Below, piece by piece: positions 24,601 to 33,360 of a stretch of 64,000 nt of DNA. This stretch comes from Balanoglossus misakiensis (Eukaryota > Hemichordata). A program made the translations under genes and the position numbers. Position 1 is the first letter of the stretch. Every line of letters begins with the position of its first letter. The notes beneath the pieces were generated by a model. That model made no database searches. It had not been told where the DNA came from and saw nothing but the letters and a program-made list of their open reading frames with translations. The stretch covers positions 9,982,001-10,046,000 of the forward strand of contig CM082588.2 in NCBI GenBank assembly GCA_040954595.2. The letters run 5' to 3'.

Positions 24601-25910
24601 TATTTTATCTATTCTAGCCAAAGAGCTTGGCACCTGTTGAAATGAACTCATCTGCTGTGGGCCAGTTTATTGGTGGCAGTTGAGCTGAGGAGAGCACCTT
24701 CCTTCCCGGCACGCCACCAAGTAAAGTTCCACGCCGCCCACCACAGATGCCAGCATTCATTCATGCGAGTGAGTGTAATTGCAAATTTGCCTATTCTAGA
24801 TCTGTAATGGAAATGGAGAAAGTACCTTATATTTTCTGTAAAATAGACATTTAATTGGCAAGCCGTCCTGCATCAATTATTAATTGTGTACATGCACTAA
24901 AGCGCCCTCACTGCTGGGTGTGTTGTATGGTCTTTAACCCTGTTTCAAATTAGAGTACTTTCTGCAATTTCAAGACAGATCTTACGTGCCATTGGAGAGC
25001 TCCATTGACTGGTCATTCATACTGTTTTCATTCATTCATTGCGGCATCAATATATTTTATCTATTCTAGCCAAAGAGCTTGGCACCTGTTGAAATGAACT
25101 CATCTGCTGTGGGCCAGTTTATTGGTGGCAGTTGAGCTGAGGAGAGCACCTTCCTTCCCGGCACGCCACCAAGTAAAGTTCCACGCCGCCCACCACAGAT
25201 GCCAGCATTCATTCATGCGAGTGAGTGTAATTGCAAATTTGCCTATTCTAGATCTGTAATGGAAATGGAGAAAGTACCTTATATTTTCTGTAAAATAGAC
25301 ATTTAATTGGCAAGCCGTCCTGCATCAATTATTAATTGTGTACATGCACTAAAGCGCCCTCACTGCTGGGTGTGTTGTATGGTCTTTAACCCTGTTTCAA
25401 ATTAGAGTACTTTCTGCAATTTCAAGACAGATCTTACGTGCCATTGGAGAGCTCCATTGACTGGTCATTCATACTGTTTTCATTCATTCATTGCGGCATC
25501 AATATATTTTATCTATTCTAGCCAAAGAGCTTGGCACCTGTTGAAATGAACTCATCTGCTGTGGGCCAGTTTATTGGTGGCAGTTGAGCTGAGGAGAGCA
25601 CCTTCCTTCCCGGCACGCCACCAAGTAAAGTTCCACGCCGCCCACCACAGATGCCAGCATTCATTCATGCGAGTGAGTGTAATTGCAAATTTGCCTATTC
25701 TAGAATTCTTACGTGCCATTGGAGAGCTCCATTGCCTGGTCAATCATACTGTTTTCATTCATTCATTGTGGCATCAATATATTTTATCTATTCTAGCCGA
25801 AGAGCTTGGCACCTGTTGAAATGAACTCATCTGCTGTGGGCCAGTTTATTGGTGGCAGTTGAGCAGAGGAGAGCACCTTCTTTCCCGGCACGCCACCAAG
25901 TAAAGTTCCA
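18629..25910. repeat. satellite array, 452-bp and ~270-bp monomers
   Basis: Eleven full 452-bp monomers start at 18629, 19081, 20074, 20526, 21508, 22501, 22953, 23405, 23857, 24801 and 25253. Some are followed by two shorter monomers of about 270 bp, giving composite units of 993, 982, 993 and 944 bp. Identity between monomers is very high. The long type is the short type plus a 179-bp segment with inverted tips (TCTGT...ACAGA). The 72-81 codon frames repeated in the array read across monomer junctions and are not genes. The array ends abruptly within a short monomer at about 25910. Confidence 0.97.
19081..19259. mobile_element. 179-bp MITE-like unit within satellite (type copy)
   Basis: This is the segment present in long and absent from short satellite monomers. 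Its 25-bp ends are imperfect inverted repeats (20 of 25; TCTGT...ACAGA). Short monomers show several different junctions at exactly this site: CTAGAATCTTACG, TATTCTTACG, CTAGAATTCTTACG and CTAGATTCTTACG. The diverged monomer at 33361-33745 lacks the segment and reads TTAGAATTCTTAG. A TIR-bounded insertion, some copies of which were later lost, fits. Coordinates give one representative; others begin at each long-monomer start. Confidence 0.6.
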
Positions 25911-25911
25911 C

Positions 25912-26803
25912 GTGCATTCCTGGCCCTGGTTTTATTTATGTTTACAGACAATATTGCATTTTTGTACAAGTATTTTAATCAACTATAAATTTTGAATGTG
26001 TCATTTACCTGAACCGGTCATGTTGACCAGAATGATACATTTCTGCCTTCACTCACCCTATAAATATGTGATTGAGACATAGGTCATTTGCATAAGCTAA
26101 CATACCAGAAAGTAAGCATATCTGTTGTTTTCCCTGTGTCACTGCCATCAAAGTAAAAATTAGACGTTGTGTAGAGCAAACTCCAATTTTTTGTTCTCAA
26201 TAAACATGGATGAATTACATAGAATGTGTTTGTTGTTTACAGTCTTTAAATGACACATTAGATTATGCACTTTACAAAACGTTTATGAGAAACAAGTGAC
26301 TAACTAGTTTCTTTCCACTGTGGCCAACGTGGTTCACTGTTTGTGTCAGAATCTCTCTGTTTTGCAAGGATTTTGAAATCATAGTGGTGACATGCATAGT
26401 GAAAATCAGCTACTTTCAAATGTCCGTCATGTTCATGCTGTAATTGAATTTTCAAAGCTGGGCTGGCGTGTTTTTTCTTATTTACATAAGTATCACACTT
26501 TATACATGTATCTTCATGGGGTTTTTTGAGTCCCGTATTTAGGTCCTCTCTCACAATTTTACGAAATATCGTATAACTGACAGTTGTTCTTCCCAGAAGA
26601 GATTGGTTGGTTATGAACTCTCGGTGTAACTGCGATATACTGTGGTCCGGCGCCAGGTACGGTTTAAATCGAGGATTCCTGCAGTAGTGAGATTCTACAA
26701 TTATGTGCCTGCGTACGTGTTCAGTGATATCAGTCAGCAAATTTGGATTGAGTTTCCGACGATGCCCTTTGTGTCGGCCCCTTGCATCTGGCATCAGACC
26801 AGT
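25912..26803. repeat. 902-bp tandem duplication, left copy
   Basis: 25912-26803 and 26814-27705 are nearly identical at a period of 902 bp. The right copy is preceded by 'AGTAAAGTTCCATG', almost identical to the satellite sequence bordering the left copy, so the duplication post-dates the join to the satellite. It duplicates the 3' end of the minus-strand transposase-half gene and its downstream region. Confidence 0.93.
26300..26794 (-). pseudogene. duplicated C-terminal part of transposase N-half
   Basis: The 164 codons repeat the last part of the gene at 27202-28164 ('DARGRHKGHRRK' to the shared stop), with only a few substitutions. The 5' half is absent because the tandem duplication ends inside the gene at about 26803. 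It is not expected to be functional. Confidence 0.85.
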
Positions 26804-27201
26804 AAAGTTCCATGTGCATTCCTGGCCCTGGTTTTATTTATGTTTACAGACAATATTGCATTTTTGTACAAGTATTTTAATCAACTATAAATTTTGAATG
26901 TGTCATTTACCTGAACCGGTCATGTTGACCAGAATGATACATTTCTGCCTTCACTCACCCTATAAATATGTGATTGAGACATAGGTCATTTGCATAAGCT
27001 AACATACCAGAAAGTAAGCATATCTGATGTTTTCCCTGTGTCACTGCCATCAAAGTAAAAATTAGACGTTGTGTAGAGCAAACTCCAATTTTTTGTTCTC
27101 AATAAACATGGATGAATTACATAGAATGTGTTTGTTGTTTACAGTCTTTAAATGACACATTAGATTATGCACTTTACAAAACGTTTCTGAGAAACAAGTG
27201 A

Positions 27202-28164
27202 CTAACTAGTTTCTTTCCACTGTGGCCAACGTGGTTCACTGTTTGTGTCAGAATCTCTCTGTTTTGCAAGGATTTTGAAATCATAGTGGTGACATGCATA
27301 GTGAAAATCAGCTACTTTCAAATGTCCGTCATGTTCATGCTGTAATTGAATTTTCAAAGCTGGGCTGGCGTGTTTTTTCTTATTTACATAAGTATCACAC
27401 TTTATACATGTATCTTCATGGGGTTTTCTGAGTCCCGTATTTAGGTCCTCTCTCACAATTTTACGAAATATCGTATAACTGACAGTTGTTCTTCCCAGAA
27501 GAGATTGGTTGGTTATGAACTCTCGGTGTAACTGCGATATACTGTGGTCCGGCGCCAGGTACGGTTTAAATCGAGGATTCCTGCAGTAGTGAGATTCTAC
27601 AATTCTGTGCCTGCGTACGTGTTCAGTGATATCAGTCAGCAAATTTGGATTGAGTTTCCGACGATGCCCTTTGTGTCGGCCCCTTGCATCTGGCATCAGA
27701 CCAGTTGAACAGTGCATCATTTTGCTTAGAACGGTTCTAGTCCGCCTCTCACTAATGCCAAATAATTTCAGGAATGCATTTTTGCAGACAGTAACCGTTT
27801 CACCGCCTTCATTCACCAGGTGATAACGAACCGATTTCTTGTGTGACTTCATCTGTATATCCATCAGTTTGTAGAGCATCAAGTTCTGTTCATTATACAC
27901 GCGACCATCAAAATATTTTCTCGTGGTGCCTAAAACATGCGTACTCCCAAGCTTCCGCAGACAATTCCCTTGAACGCAGGCGCATTCCAAGGAAAGACTG
28001 TCAATATCTGGAAAAGGGCGATTTTTCCTTGGTTTTTGTCTCGGACACGTCTTTTTAGAATTCCTACGTGGCTTGTTGGCTCGAGCTGACAGTTCGGTTC
28101 TGCGTTGCTGCCACACAGGAATGGGTTCCCACGCATAAGCAACTCCCCGGCAGGCCATGGTCAC
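27202..28164 (-). CDS. transposase N-terminal half (DUF7869-type family)
   Basis: The 320-codon frame matches the N-terminal layout of a large invertebrate transposase-like family that I recall as DUF7869-type; the name needs a search. Visible landmarks are a basic start, a 'CACVQGNC' Cys cluster, 'YNEQNLMLYKLM', 'TVCKNAFLKLFGISERRTRTVL', 'GRHKGHRRK', 'VESHYCRNP', 'HREFITNQ' and a 'CIKCDTYVNK' Cys pair followed by 'GHLKVADFHY'. In intact relatives this region is followed directly by the catalytic half. Here the frame stops 25-30 residues later, and the catalytic half lies upstream on the opposite strand, head to head. The N-half probably binds DNA. On the + strand 'TTTATT' at about 26833 gives a possible AATAAA for this gene. 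Confidence 0.6.
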   Translation of the reverse strand: MTMACRGVAYAWEPIPVWQQRRTELSARANKPRRNSKKTCPRQKPRKNRPFPDIDSLSLECACVQGNCLRKLGSTHVLGTTRKYFDGRVYNEQNLMLYKLMDIQMKSHKKSVRYHLVNEGGETVTVCKNAFLKLFGISERRTRTVLSKMMHCSTGLMPDARGRHKGHRRKLNPNLLTDITEHVRRHRIVESHYCRNPRFKPYLAPDHSISQLHREFITNQSLLGRTTVSYTIFRKIVREDLNTGLRKPHEDTCIKCDTYVNKKKHASPALKIQLQHEHDGHLKVADFHYACHHYDFKILAKQRDSDTNSEPRWPQWKETS

Positions 28165-28204
28165 AGCTGAAGTATTTGTTCAAGTACTGACTGACTAAAC
28201 GCGG

Positions 28205-28318
28205 CATGGAACAAACGAACGAACGACTTCACGTTCGGAAAAAAAATCGTTGCGAGCTGTTGGGTGCCTCTATAGTTGTCGGCAACCGTTCTTTTTTATT
28301 GCTAAACAATGCTGTCAG
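28205..28318. other. head-to-head junction and splice acceptor of catalytic half
   Basis: CATGGAAC at 28205-28212 is the inverse of GTTCCATG at 26807-26814, so an 8-bp inverted repeat encloses the minus-strand half-gene. Further right, a T-rich tract, 'TGCTAAAC' and 'GCTGTCAG' (ending 28318) form a plausible branch point and 3' splice site just before the catalytic-half reading frame. No TATA box was seen in this interval. Confidence 0.35.
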
Positions 28319-29335
28319 AGCATGGAAGGTGTGGTGGAAAACGAACAGAGGTTTTGTACGACCAACGATTGGATGGTGCTACATATGGACTTCCACAAGT
28401 CATTGCCGGTTCCTAAACTCAGCTCTGAAGACTTTTACTTTAAATCGAAATTGCAAATGAAGCTCCTTGGAATTTACAACGGGACAACGGAAAAGATGCA
28501 TTGTTATGTATGGACAGAGCTCGATAGCAGAAAGTCTCCCGATGAAGTTATTACCTGTCTAAATCACTTTTTTTATAACTCGGGTGTGACCAGCAGACAT
28601 GCAGTTATTTACAGCGACAACTGCCGTGCCGAATTCAAGTGTGGGAAGTTAATGTTTTACTATGACTATCTGTTACGAAAGGGCGTGTTTCGACGAATTG
28701 ACTATAAAACTCTTGTGGCTGGACACACGTACTCCACCTGTGACCGAGTTTTTGCGTCCATTGAAAGGCATGCAAGTCGTTTCCAGAGTATAGAGACACC
28801 TCACGATTGGACATCTGTGATTCGAGGATCTTCTCTGAATGGGAACATTGGAGTTACGGAGATGACTCACAGAGACTTTTTCAATTATTCTGATTTCCTG
28901 AAAAATGAGTACGTTGTGCGTTATGCAGATACAAACAATGTAACTTTTTACTACCAAGCCATGCACTATTTTAATTTTGGAGAAGGAGAAAGGCTTGATA
29001 CCGACGGCAACCTCAGAACATTTAGTCATGCAGATAAAGTTTGGGTGAGAACATCTCTAGATCCAAGCGAGACCCCGATTGTAGTCGACTTTAGAAAGAA
29101 GAAGCAGAACCGGCGTTTACAAGATTGTACGCTGAACAAACTTTATCAGGAACGTCGACCACTGGCGAGCAAAGTTTGGCGGGATCTTCAGAGTTTAGCC
29201 AAAAATTACCTGTCTCCGGAGGCAATAGAATTTTATAGGAATCTACCGCTTCAGGAGAGTAGTGGCACCTCTGCAGACCCGTACGCCTTTCATGATGATG
29301 ACGACGACGATGATGATGATATGGGCGGTGGTTGA
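28319..29335 (+). CDS. transposase catalytic half (RNase H-like, DUF7869-type)
   Basis: The frame is open from about 28250, but the first ATG is at 28322, directly after a good 3' splice site, so this reads as an exon. Motifs match the C-terminal half of the same family as the minus-strand neighbour: 'VLHMDFHKSLPVP' (first acidic residue), 'HCYVWTELDSRKSPDEV', 'AVIYSDNCRAEFK' (second acidic residue; relatives have SDNCGGQNKN) and 'VAGHTYSTCDRVFASIE' (third). This pattern suggests an RNase H-fold DDE/DDD transposase core. The C-terminus is a long Asp run followed by MGGG and a stop. An ATTAAA polyadenylation signal follows at 29436. Either start at 28322, or splicing from an N-terminal exon now inverted, is possible. 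Confidence 0.6.
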   Translation, partial: SMEGVVENEQRFCTTNDWMVLHMDFHKSLPVPKLSSEDFYFKSKLQMKLLGIYNGTTEKMHCYVWTELDSRKSPDEVITCLNHFFYNSGVTSRHAVIYSDNCRAEFKCGKLMFYYDYLLRKGVFRRIDYKTLVAGHTYSTCDRVFASIERHASRFQSIETPHDWTSVIRGSSLNGNIGVTEMTHRDFFNYSDFLKNEYVVRYADTNNVTFYYQAMHYFNFGEGERLDTDGNLRTFSHADKVWVRTSLDPSETPIVVDFRKKKQNRRLQDCTLNKLYQERRPLASKVWRDLQSLAKNYLSPEAIEFYRNLPLQESSGTSADPYAFHDDDDDDDDDMGGG

Positions 29336-29435
29336 ACAAACTGTCCTTTTCATGACGACAGTGATTTTGGATATTTGATGTGCGTGCACAGTTTATATGT
29401 AATATTTTCACACGAACGAGTTTTGACTGAATTTG

Positions 29436-29441
29436 ATTAAA
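29436..29441 (+). terminator. polyadenylation signal ATTAAA
   Basis: ATTAAA lies 101 bases after the stop of the catalytic-half gene and before the next promoter. Confidence 0.4.
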
Positions 29442-29496
29442 GAATGTACTCGATAATTAACAAATGTGCTGAATCGTGGTTATTATGTTGTTAATT

Positions 29497-29529
29497 TTTG
29501 TTTGTTTGTTTGTTTGTTTGTTTGTTTGT
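29497..29529. repeat. (TTTG)n microsatellite
   Basis: Eight uninterrupted TTTG units, located between the transposase catalytic half and the SET-gene promoter. Confidence 0.95.
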
Positions 29530-29662
29530 AAACAATTTCCGTTCATTCAACTGGCTACAAAGTTGGATTTTTGTACTGGGAAGCGATAAACTCGCACATC
29601 AAAACCGGGGAGACTCGATCATTTTTCCCTGCAGGTAGCCTGAAAAGCACCCGGGCAGAGAT

Positions 29663-29735
29663 TACGTCATATATGGTCCACTTTAATACGAAATTATGCA
29701 AATGTGACATTTCACGGAAACGGCGTATATAAAAG
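29663..29735 (+). promoter_or_regulatory. promoter of the SET-domain gene
   Basis: Three recognisable elements stand in order: a CRE-like TACGTCAT (29663-29670), a perfect octamer ATGCAAAT (29696-29703) and a TATA box TATATAAAAG (29726-29735). Transcription should start near 29757-29765, giving a leader of about 65 bases before the ATG at 29827. Octamer plus TATA resembles histone-gene promoters, so expression could be tied to proliferating or germ cells; that is inference. Confidence 0.65.
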
Positions 29736-29826
29736 CGACCCTGGGCTATTGTTCGGAATGCGTCATCGACGAGAGAGTGACTGATAATTCTTCTACCTCG
29801 AGTCAACCATTCTGTATATACTGAAC

Positions 29827-31153
29827 ATGGCTAGCTGGCGCAGGAAGAGACAAGGCAATGTGCGGTCTGTAATCAACGAACGGCACCGCTCAGTTCAGTG
29901 TCCCTTTCTTCAAAAGTGGATCGGTGAGCAATTGGTATTTTCAGGTCGTTCAGAGGATGAAGTCCAGTCCAGTACTGTATTTGAGAGCTACAAATGTTGG
30001 GTTGAAAACTATTCGTCGGCGGACAATCAAGTAATGATTATGGTTACTAAAGCTCGATTTTTCAAGGTGAGAATGATCGCATTTTTCTTCCCCCCCCCCC
30101 TCCCTCCCCCAAGGGACTCGTTTTCTGTCTCTTTTAAACCTGTAACTTAACGAAAAGGAAGTTTTTCACATATCTCTTTGTTGACACTATAGCAATTTGG
30201 AGCGCGGATGCTTCAAGAGAATAGCGTTACCAAATCAAAGTCGGCCGGGGTTAATATTTATAGAGGTGTTCGTCTGAAAGCTGGTTCGCGAAGAATCTCA
30301 ACGGGGAAACCTGAGCACAGTGTACTTCAGACCAGGGCAAGGGCATTTCTTGATGACGCCAGCGTGACCGTTCCGATCGAGGTAAGAATGGTGTTTTGTT
30401 TGGACTAGGACAATAGAACGTTGCAATGAGTGTGTCAATGGGTGTCCAAGTGCAAACGTGGTCGGCTTCTGTCCACAAATGCCATTAATTTTAGGCAGGA
30501 TTTATAAAATTGTCAATGAAGAATACAAAAATGAAAAACAATAGTTAATAGCAAACGGGTAGGATTGCAAGGGCTTGTAAAACGGTACACACTGTACCAG
30601 GAAGTTTGCAACACTAATGAAGAATGTATATGATATATTTAGGTGAGAACTGTTCGCGATCGCCGGGACGCAGGACGGTGCGCGTTTTCGACGAGGGATC
30701 TTCAAGCCTGGAACGTCGTCTGCGAATACCGGGGCACGGTTATTAGCGTTGAAGAAGCTAGTCGGCGTGATGAACTTTACAGGGCAGAGGGGAAACGACC
30801 ACGCATGTTTCATCTCTACATTGGAAAGAGACACGTTGTGTGAGTGTATCACTTAGTCGAATATATGGTCATATATTGCAAAGCATCTGTCGAAATAGAA
30901 AACGTAATATTGTCTATATTTTCCTCATTAACGCAGCATTGACGGATACGATGTCCCAGCCGGTGAAGAAAATTTAGCGGGCCTAATAAATCACAGTCAG
31001 CAGAACGCCAACTTGGTACCGGTTCGGATCGGAGAGCGCCTGGTTTTCTTTGCAACCAGGAATCTTTGTCAGGGAGTAGAGCTTTTGTATGATTACGGTG
31101 ACGGGGGTGAAGAGGATTTCTTCAGTGGTTCTCAAACTTTTCCTGAAAATTAA
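29827..31153 (+). CDS. winged-helix plus SET-domain lysine methyltransferase
   Basis: Four exons join in phase: 29827-30066 (donor GTGAGA), 30193-30381 (GTAAGA), 30643-30839 (GTGAGT) and 30937-31153, giving 280 residues. Residues about 20-115 ('CPFLQKWIGEQL', 'VFESYKCWVENYS', 'FFKQFGARML', 'GVNIYRGVRL') resemble the winged-helix segment at the end of P4/D5-type primase-helicases. Residues about 145-270 form a SET domain closest in pattern to KMT5A/SET8: 'AGRCAFSTRDL', 'CEYRGTVIS', 'GLINHS' (cofactor-site Asn-His) and 'ELLYDYGD' (catalytic Tyr). The usual GRG is GRC. It should transfer methyl groups to lysines, perhaps of histone H4. A strong promoter and intact frame argue for a working gene. 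It sits between a transposase and a homing-type endonuclease, suggesting a mobile-element cargo gene. Confidence 0.75.
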
Positions 31154-31925
31154 GGCATTAACACATCAACGCTTCGGGATGTCGTAACGGCGGCAAGGCG
31201 GGGGGGGGGGGGGCGTGAAAATGTTTGTATCAGGAACAAAATTCCCCTGCAAATCACCTTGATCCGGGTGGGTGGACTATTCGCGACAAATGTTGAAATC
31301 ATACAAAGCATTTTACTTAATTAACCCATTTTTTTTTCATTTATTTGTTTACAGTTTACAACGTCATAGAGAAGTTGAACTAGAGACTGGATCAGCGTGG
31401 GTGACACCATAGTACACCAATGTTTTCTTCCGTTTGAATCAATTGTAATTTAAAACTGAGATTGCCTAACGCTTTCCCAGATTTTTTTAACCACTGAGAA
31501 ACTGTGGGTTTTTTTCTGGGTTTTGGTGCGAGGTGATCTCAGTCAGTGGTGTTAATTTAATTAATCATTTTATTTTCCTATTTACGTCGACTGAAATATA
31601 TTTTGATAGGTGATAGTCATACCATAAAAAAATCTTACGGCGCGACTGCCAAAATGTACATTTATTTGTCCGTTCCAAGTTATTTTGTGTATGTGTGATG
31701 GGTGCCGGTGACTGTGCAGGGTTGATTTCCCTAGAGCGACTGTTATATTCGTTTTCCAACGATGATGAATTTACATGTTATTTGCTTGGCATTTTGACGC
31801 AGAGACACTTCTGAAAACACAAACCTATTAATTATGCCACGGGTGTAAATTGATCACATTAAAAGAGGCTTTAGACGTTTGCCGCGAGCTCCTGGTGGGC
31901 AGAATCTTGTCAGCCCAAATTTGAC
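31154..31925. other. intergenic, no gene seen
   Basis: Contains a G tract (31201-31213) and AT-rich sequence. No conserved coding frame or structured RNA was recognised. The ends of the SET-gene transcript and the promoter of the next gene must lie here. Confidence 0.4.
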
Positions 31926-31932
31926 TATAAGT
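31926..31932 (+). promoter_or_regulatory. possible TATA box of endonuclease gene
   Basis: TATAAGT stands about 130 bases upstream of the ATG at 32059, with CCAAT at 31939-31943. The order is unusual (CCAAT downstream of TATA), so this is only a candidate. Confidence 0.25.
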
Positions 31933-32058
31933 ACATAGCCAATGATATGACGCTCTCCCACATCCTTCGCCGCGCCTTTTCGCTGATTTACAGCATCTTG
32001 CGTAAACACTGTCATTTGATCTTGCTTGGCAGAAGTCAACTTGCTCTATACTACATTA

Positions 32059-32412
32059 TGGCGGCCAAGCTCAACTGCATATCAGATAATGCCAAGGAGC
32101 GTTTGAGAGGCATCCTCGCCAGAAGGAGTCGCGTTTCCGGTGACTGTGTGCTCTGGACGGGTGCAGCTTGTCGAAACGGCTATGGCTCTATTACGTTCAA
32201 AGATGAGAACACTCTAACCGCCTATGTCCATCACATTGCACTCCTAATTAACGGAGTGCAATTGGTGGGCAGGCGGTTAGAGTGTTCTCATCTTTGCAAC
32301 GAAAAGCTATGCATCCGCCCAGAGCACATTGTCCAGGAAACGCGACTCCTAAACATTTCACGAAAGACGTGCTTTAAATCCCCAAAAGGGGAGTGTCACC
32401 ACGATCCCAGGT
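32059..32412 (+). CDS. His-Me finger endonuclease, I-PpoI-like
   Basis: The start is ATGGCGGCC at 32059, which has a G at +4; the frame is open further upstream but that part looks non-coding. It encodes 'CVLWTGAACRNGYGSITF', then 'LECSHLCNEKLCIRPEHIVQE', 'LLNISRKTC' and 'GECHHDPRCL'. This is the two-zinc arrangement of the I-PpoI homing endonuclease family (zf-His_Me_endon): the catalytic His is in SHLC, the metal-binding Asn in NISR, and the second zinc site is built from C...C.H...C. The family cuts DNA. The reading ends at a stop overlapping a strong donor (CTAAG|GTGAGTAA), so a further exon may follow; none was recognised. The coding region contains a perfect 25-bp inverted repeat. It lies on the same strand as the SET gene, 0.9 kb downstream. 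Confidence 0.75.
32198..32296. repeat. perfect 25-bp inverted repeat inside endonuclease ORF
   Basis: Arms 32198-32222 and 32272-32296 are exact reverse complements (core AGAACACTCTAACCGCC). A second nested stem pairs 32235-32244 with 32253-32262 around an 8-base loop. The RNA or single-stranded DNA would form a long two-part hairpin. The reading frame stays open through both arms, which encode different peptides (KDENTLTA and RRLECSHL). Confidence 0.95.
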
Positions 32413-32423
32413 GCCTAAGGTGA

Positions 32424-33360
32424 GTAATCCTCTTCTCATTTGATATGTATTGTGTGACCCTGCAGTTGAAACGCTTTCATCAATAATTTGCGGCGCGTGG
32501 GTAATCTCGGTGTTATTGACAATGCAGCCGGCCCAAACATTTTTAAATTAACACTGTTTCTGACTGTATTAACGAAATGTCCAATTTGCAAGTAGCCTAT
32601 AGACAACCCTTTTGAATGAGTTTTGTCTCGTTGAGATTTTATACATAAGGAACAATCTAGATTTATTTTAGAAGACACTGTTCTTTTAAAACAGCTAGCA
32701 TAATACAGCTAAATTTCGGAATTTCCGGACAATTTTCGGAATTCCTTTTAAATTTGAGAAATTTTTCATCAGATATAAGTGTTACTATTTATTGGGCATG
32801 TTTTTATCATTGTTTACTTTTTAAGGTCATTCTCATCCCCCCCCCCCCAAAAAAAAAGCCGCTTTAGGCTTCATGTTCAGTAAAAAATCTGGAAAGTTCA
32901 GCTGAATTTTACACTGATCACACATTTTTGGGAAGGTCTGGCGCAAAATAAAGGATGACAAATGTAAATCTAATGTCACATTTGTAAACCTCTAAGTATT
33001 GTACACTCATTCTATTAAGTATATGCAAATAGTACGGATAATTTTTTCGGAATGTGGAATTCCGAAATTAGTTCGGAACGTGTTAGCAGTGAAGAGATCA
33101 CCACTGAGGGTTGGAAGGCCTTGCCAGAAATTAACGCGTAAAGTACGCCCTCACAGGCCATGTAAACAAGGTCAAATAAGGCCGTCTGGCAAACGAATGA
33201 TTAATTCAACGCGCCATTTGAGCCGAGCTGAGTTGGTCTGAGTTACGTATCACACAGACTTAGGCTGAATGTCAGTGGAGTAACCAGTCCGTTTTAGATT
33301 TACCAATGATGTGAATTTAATTTCTTCACCCAGAAAAACAGAACACAACTTGTCTGCAAC
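32424..33360. other. noncoding stretch downstream of endonuclease gene
   Basis: Begins at the GTGAGT donor after the endonuclease domain. Contains a C/A tract near 32839-32858 and AATAAA at 32946-32951, which could polyadenylate that transcript. An 80-codon basic frame (32999-33241) has no recognised motif or splice support. Confidence 0.4.

Noticed and set aside
18629-25910. Repeated 72-81 codon + strand frames in the satellite, and CRISPR-like regularity
   Set aside because: Monomers are 452 or ~270 bp with no short repeat/unique spacer pattern, and the frames simply cross the same monomer junctions. This is eukaryotic satellite DNA, not a gene family or CRISPR.
28250-28321. Longer N-terminus for the catalytic half starting at TTG 28250
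   Set aside because: There is no ATG before 28322, and a T-rich tract with CAG at 28318 looks like a splice acceptor, so the upstream part is more likely intron.
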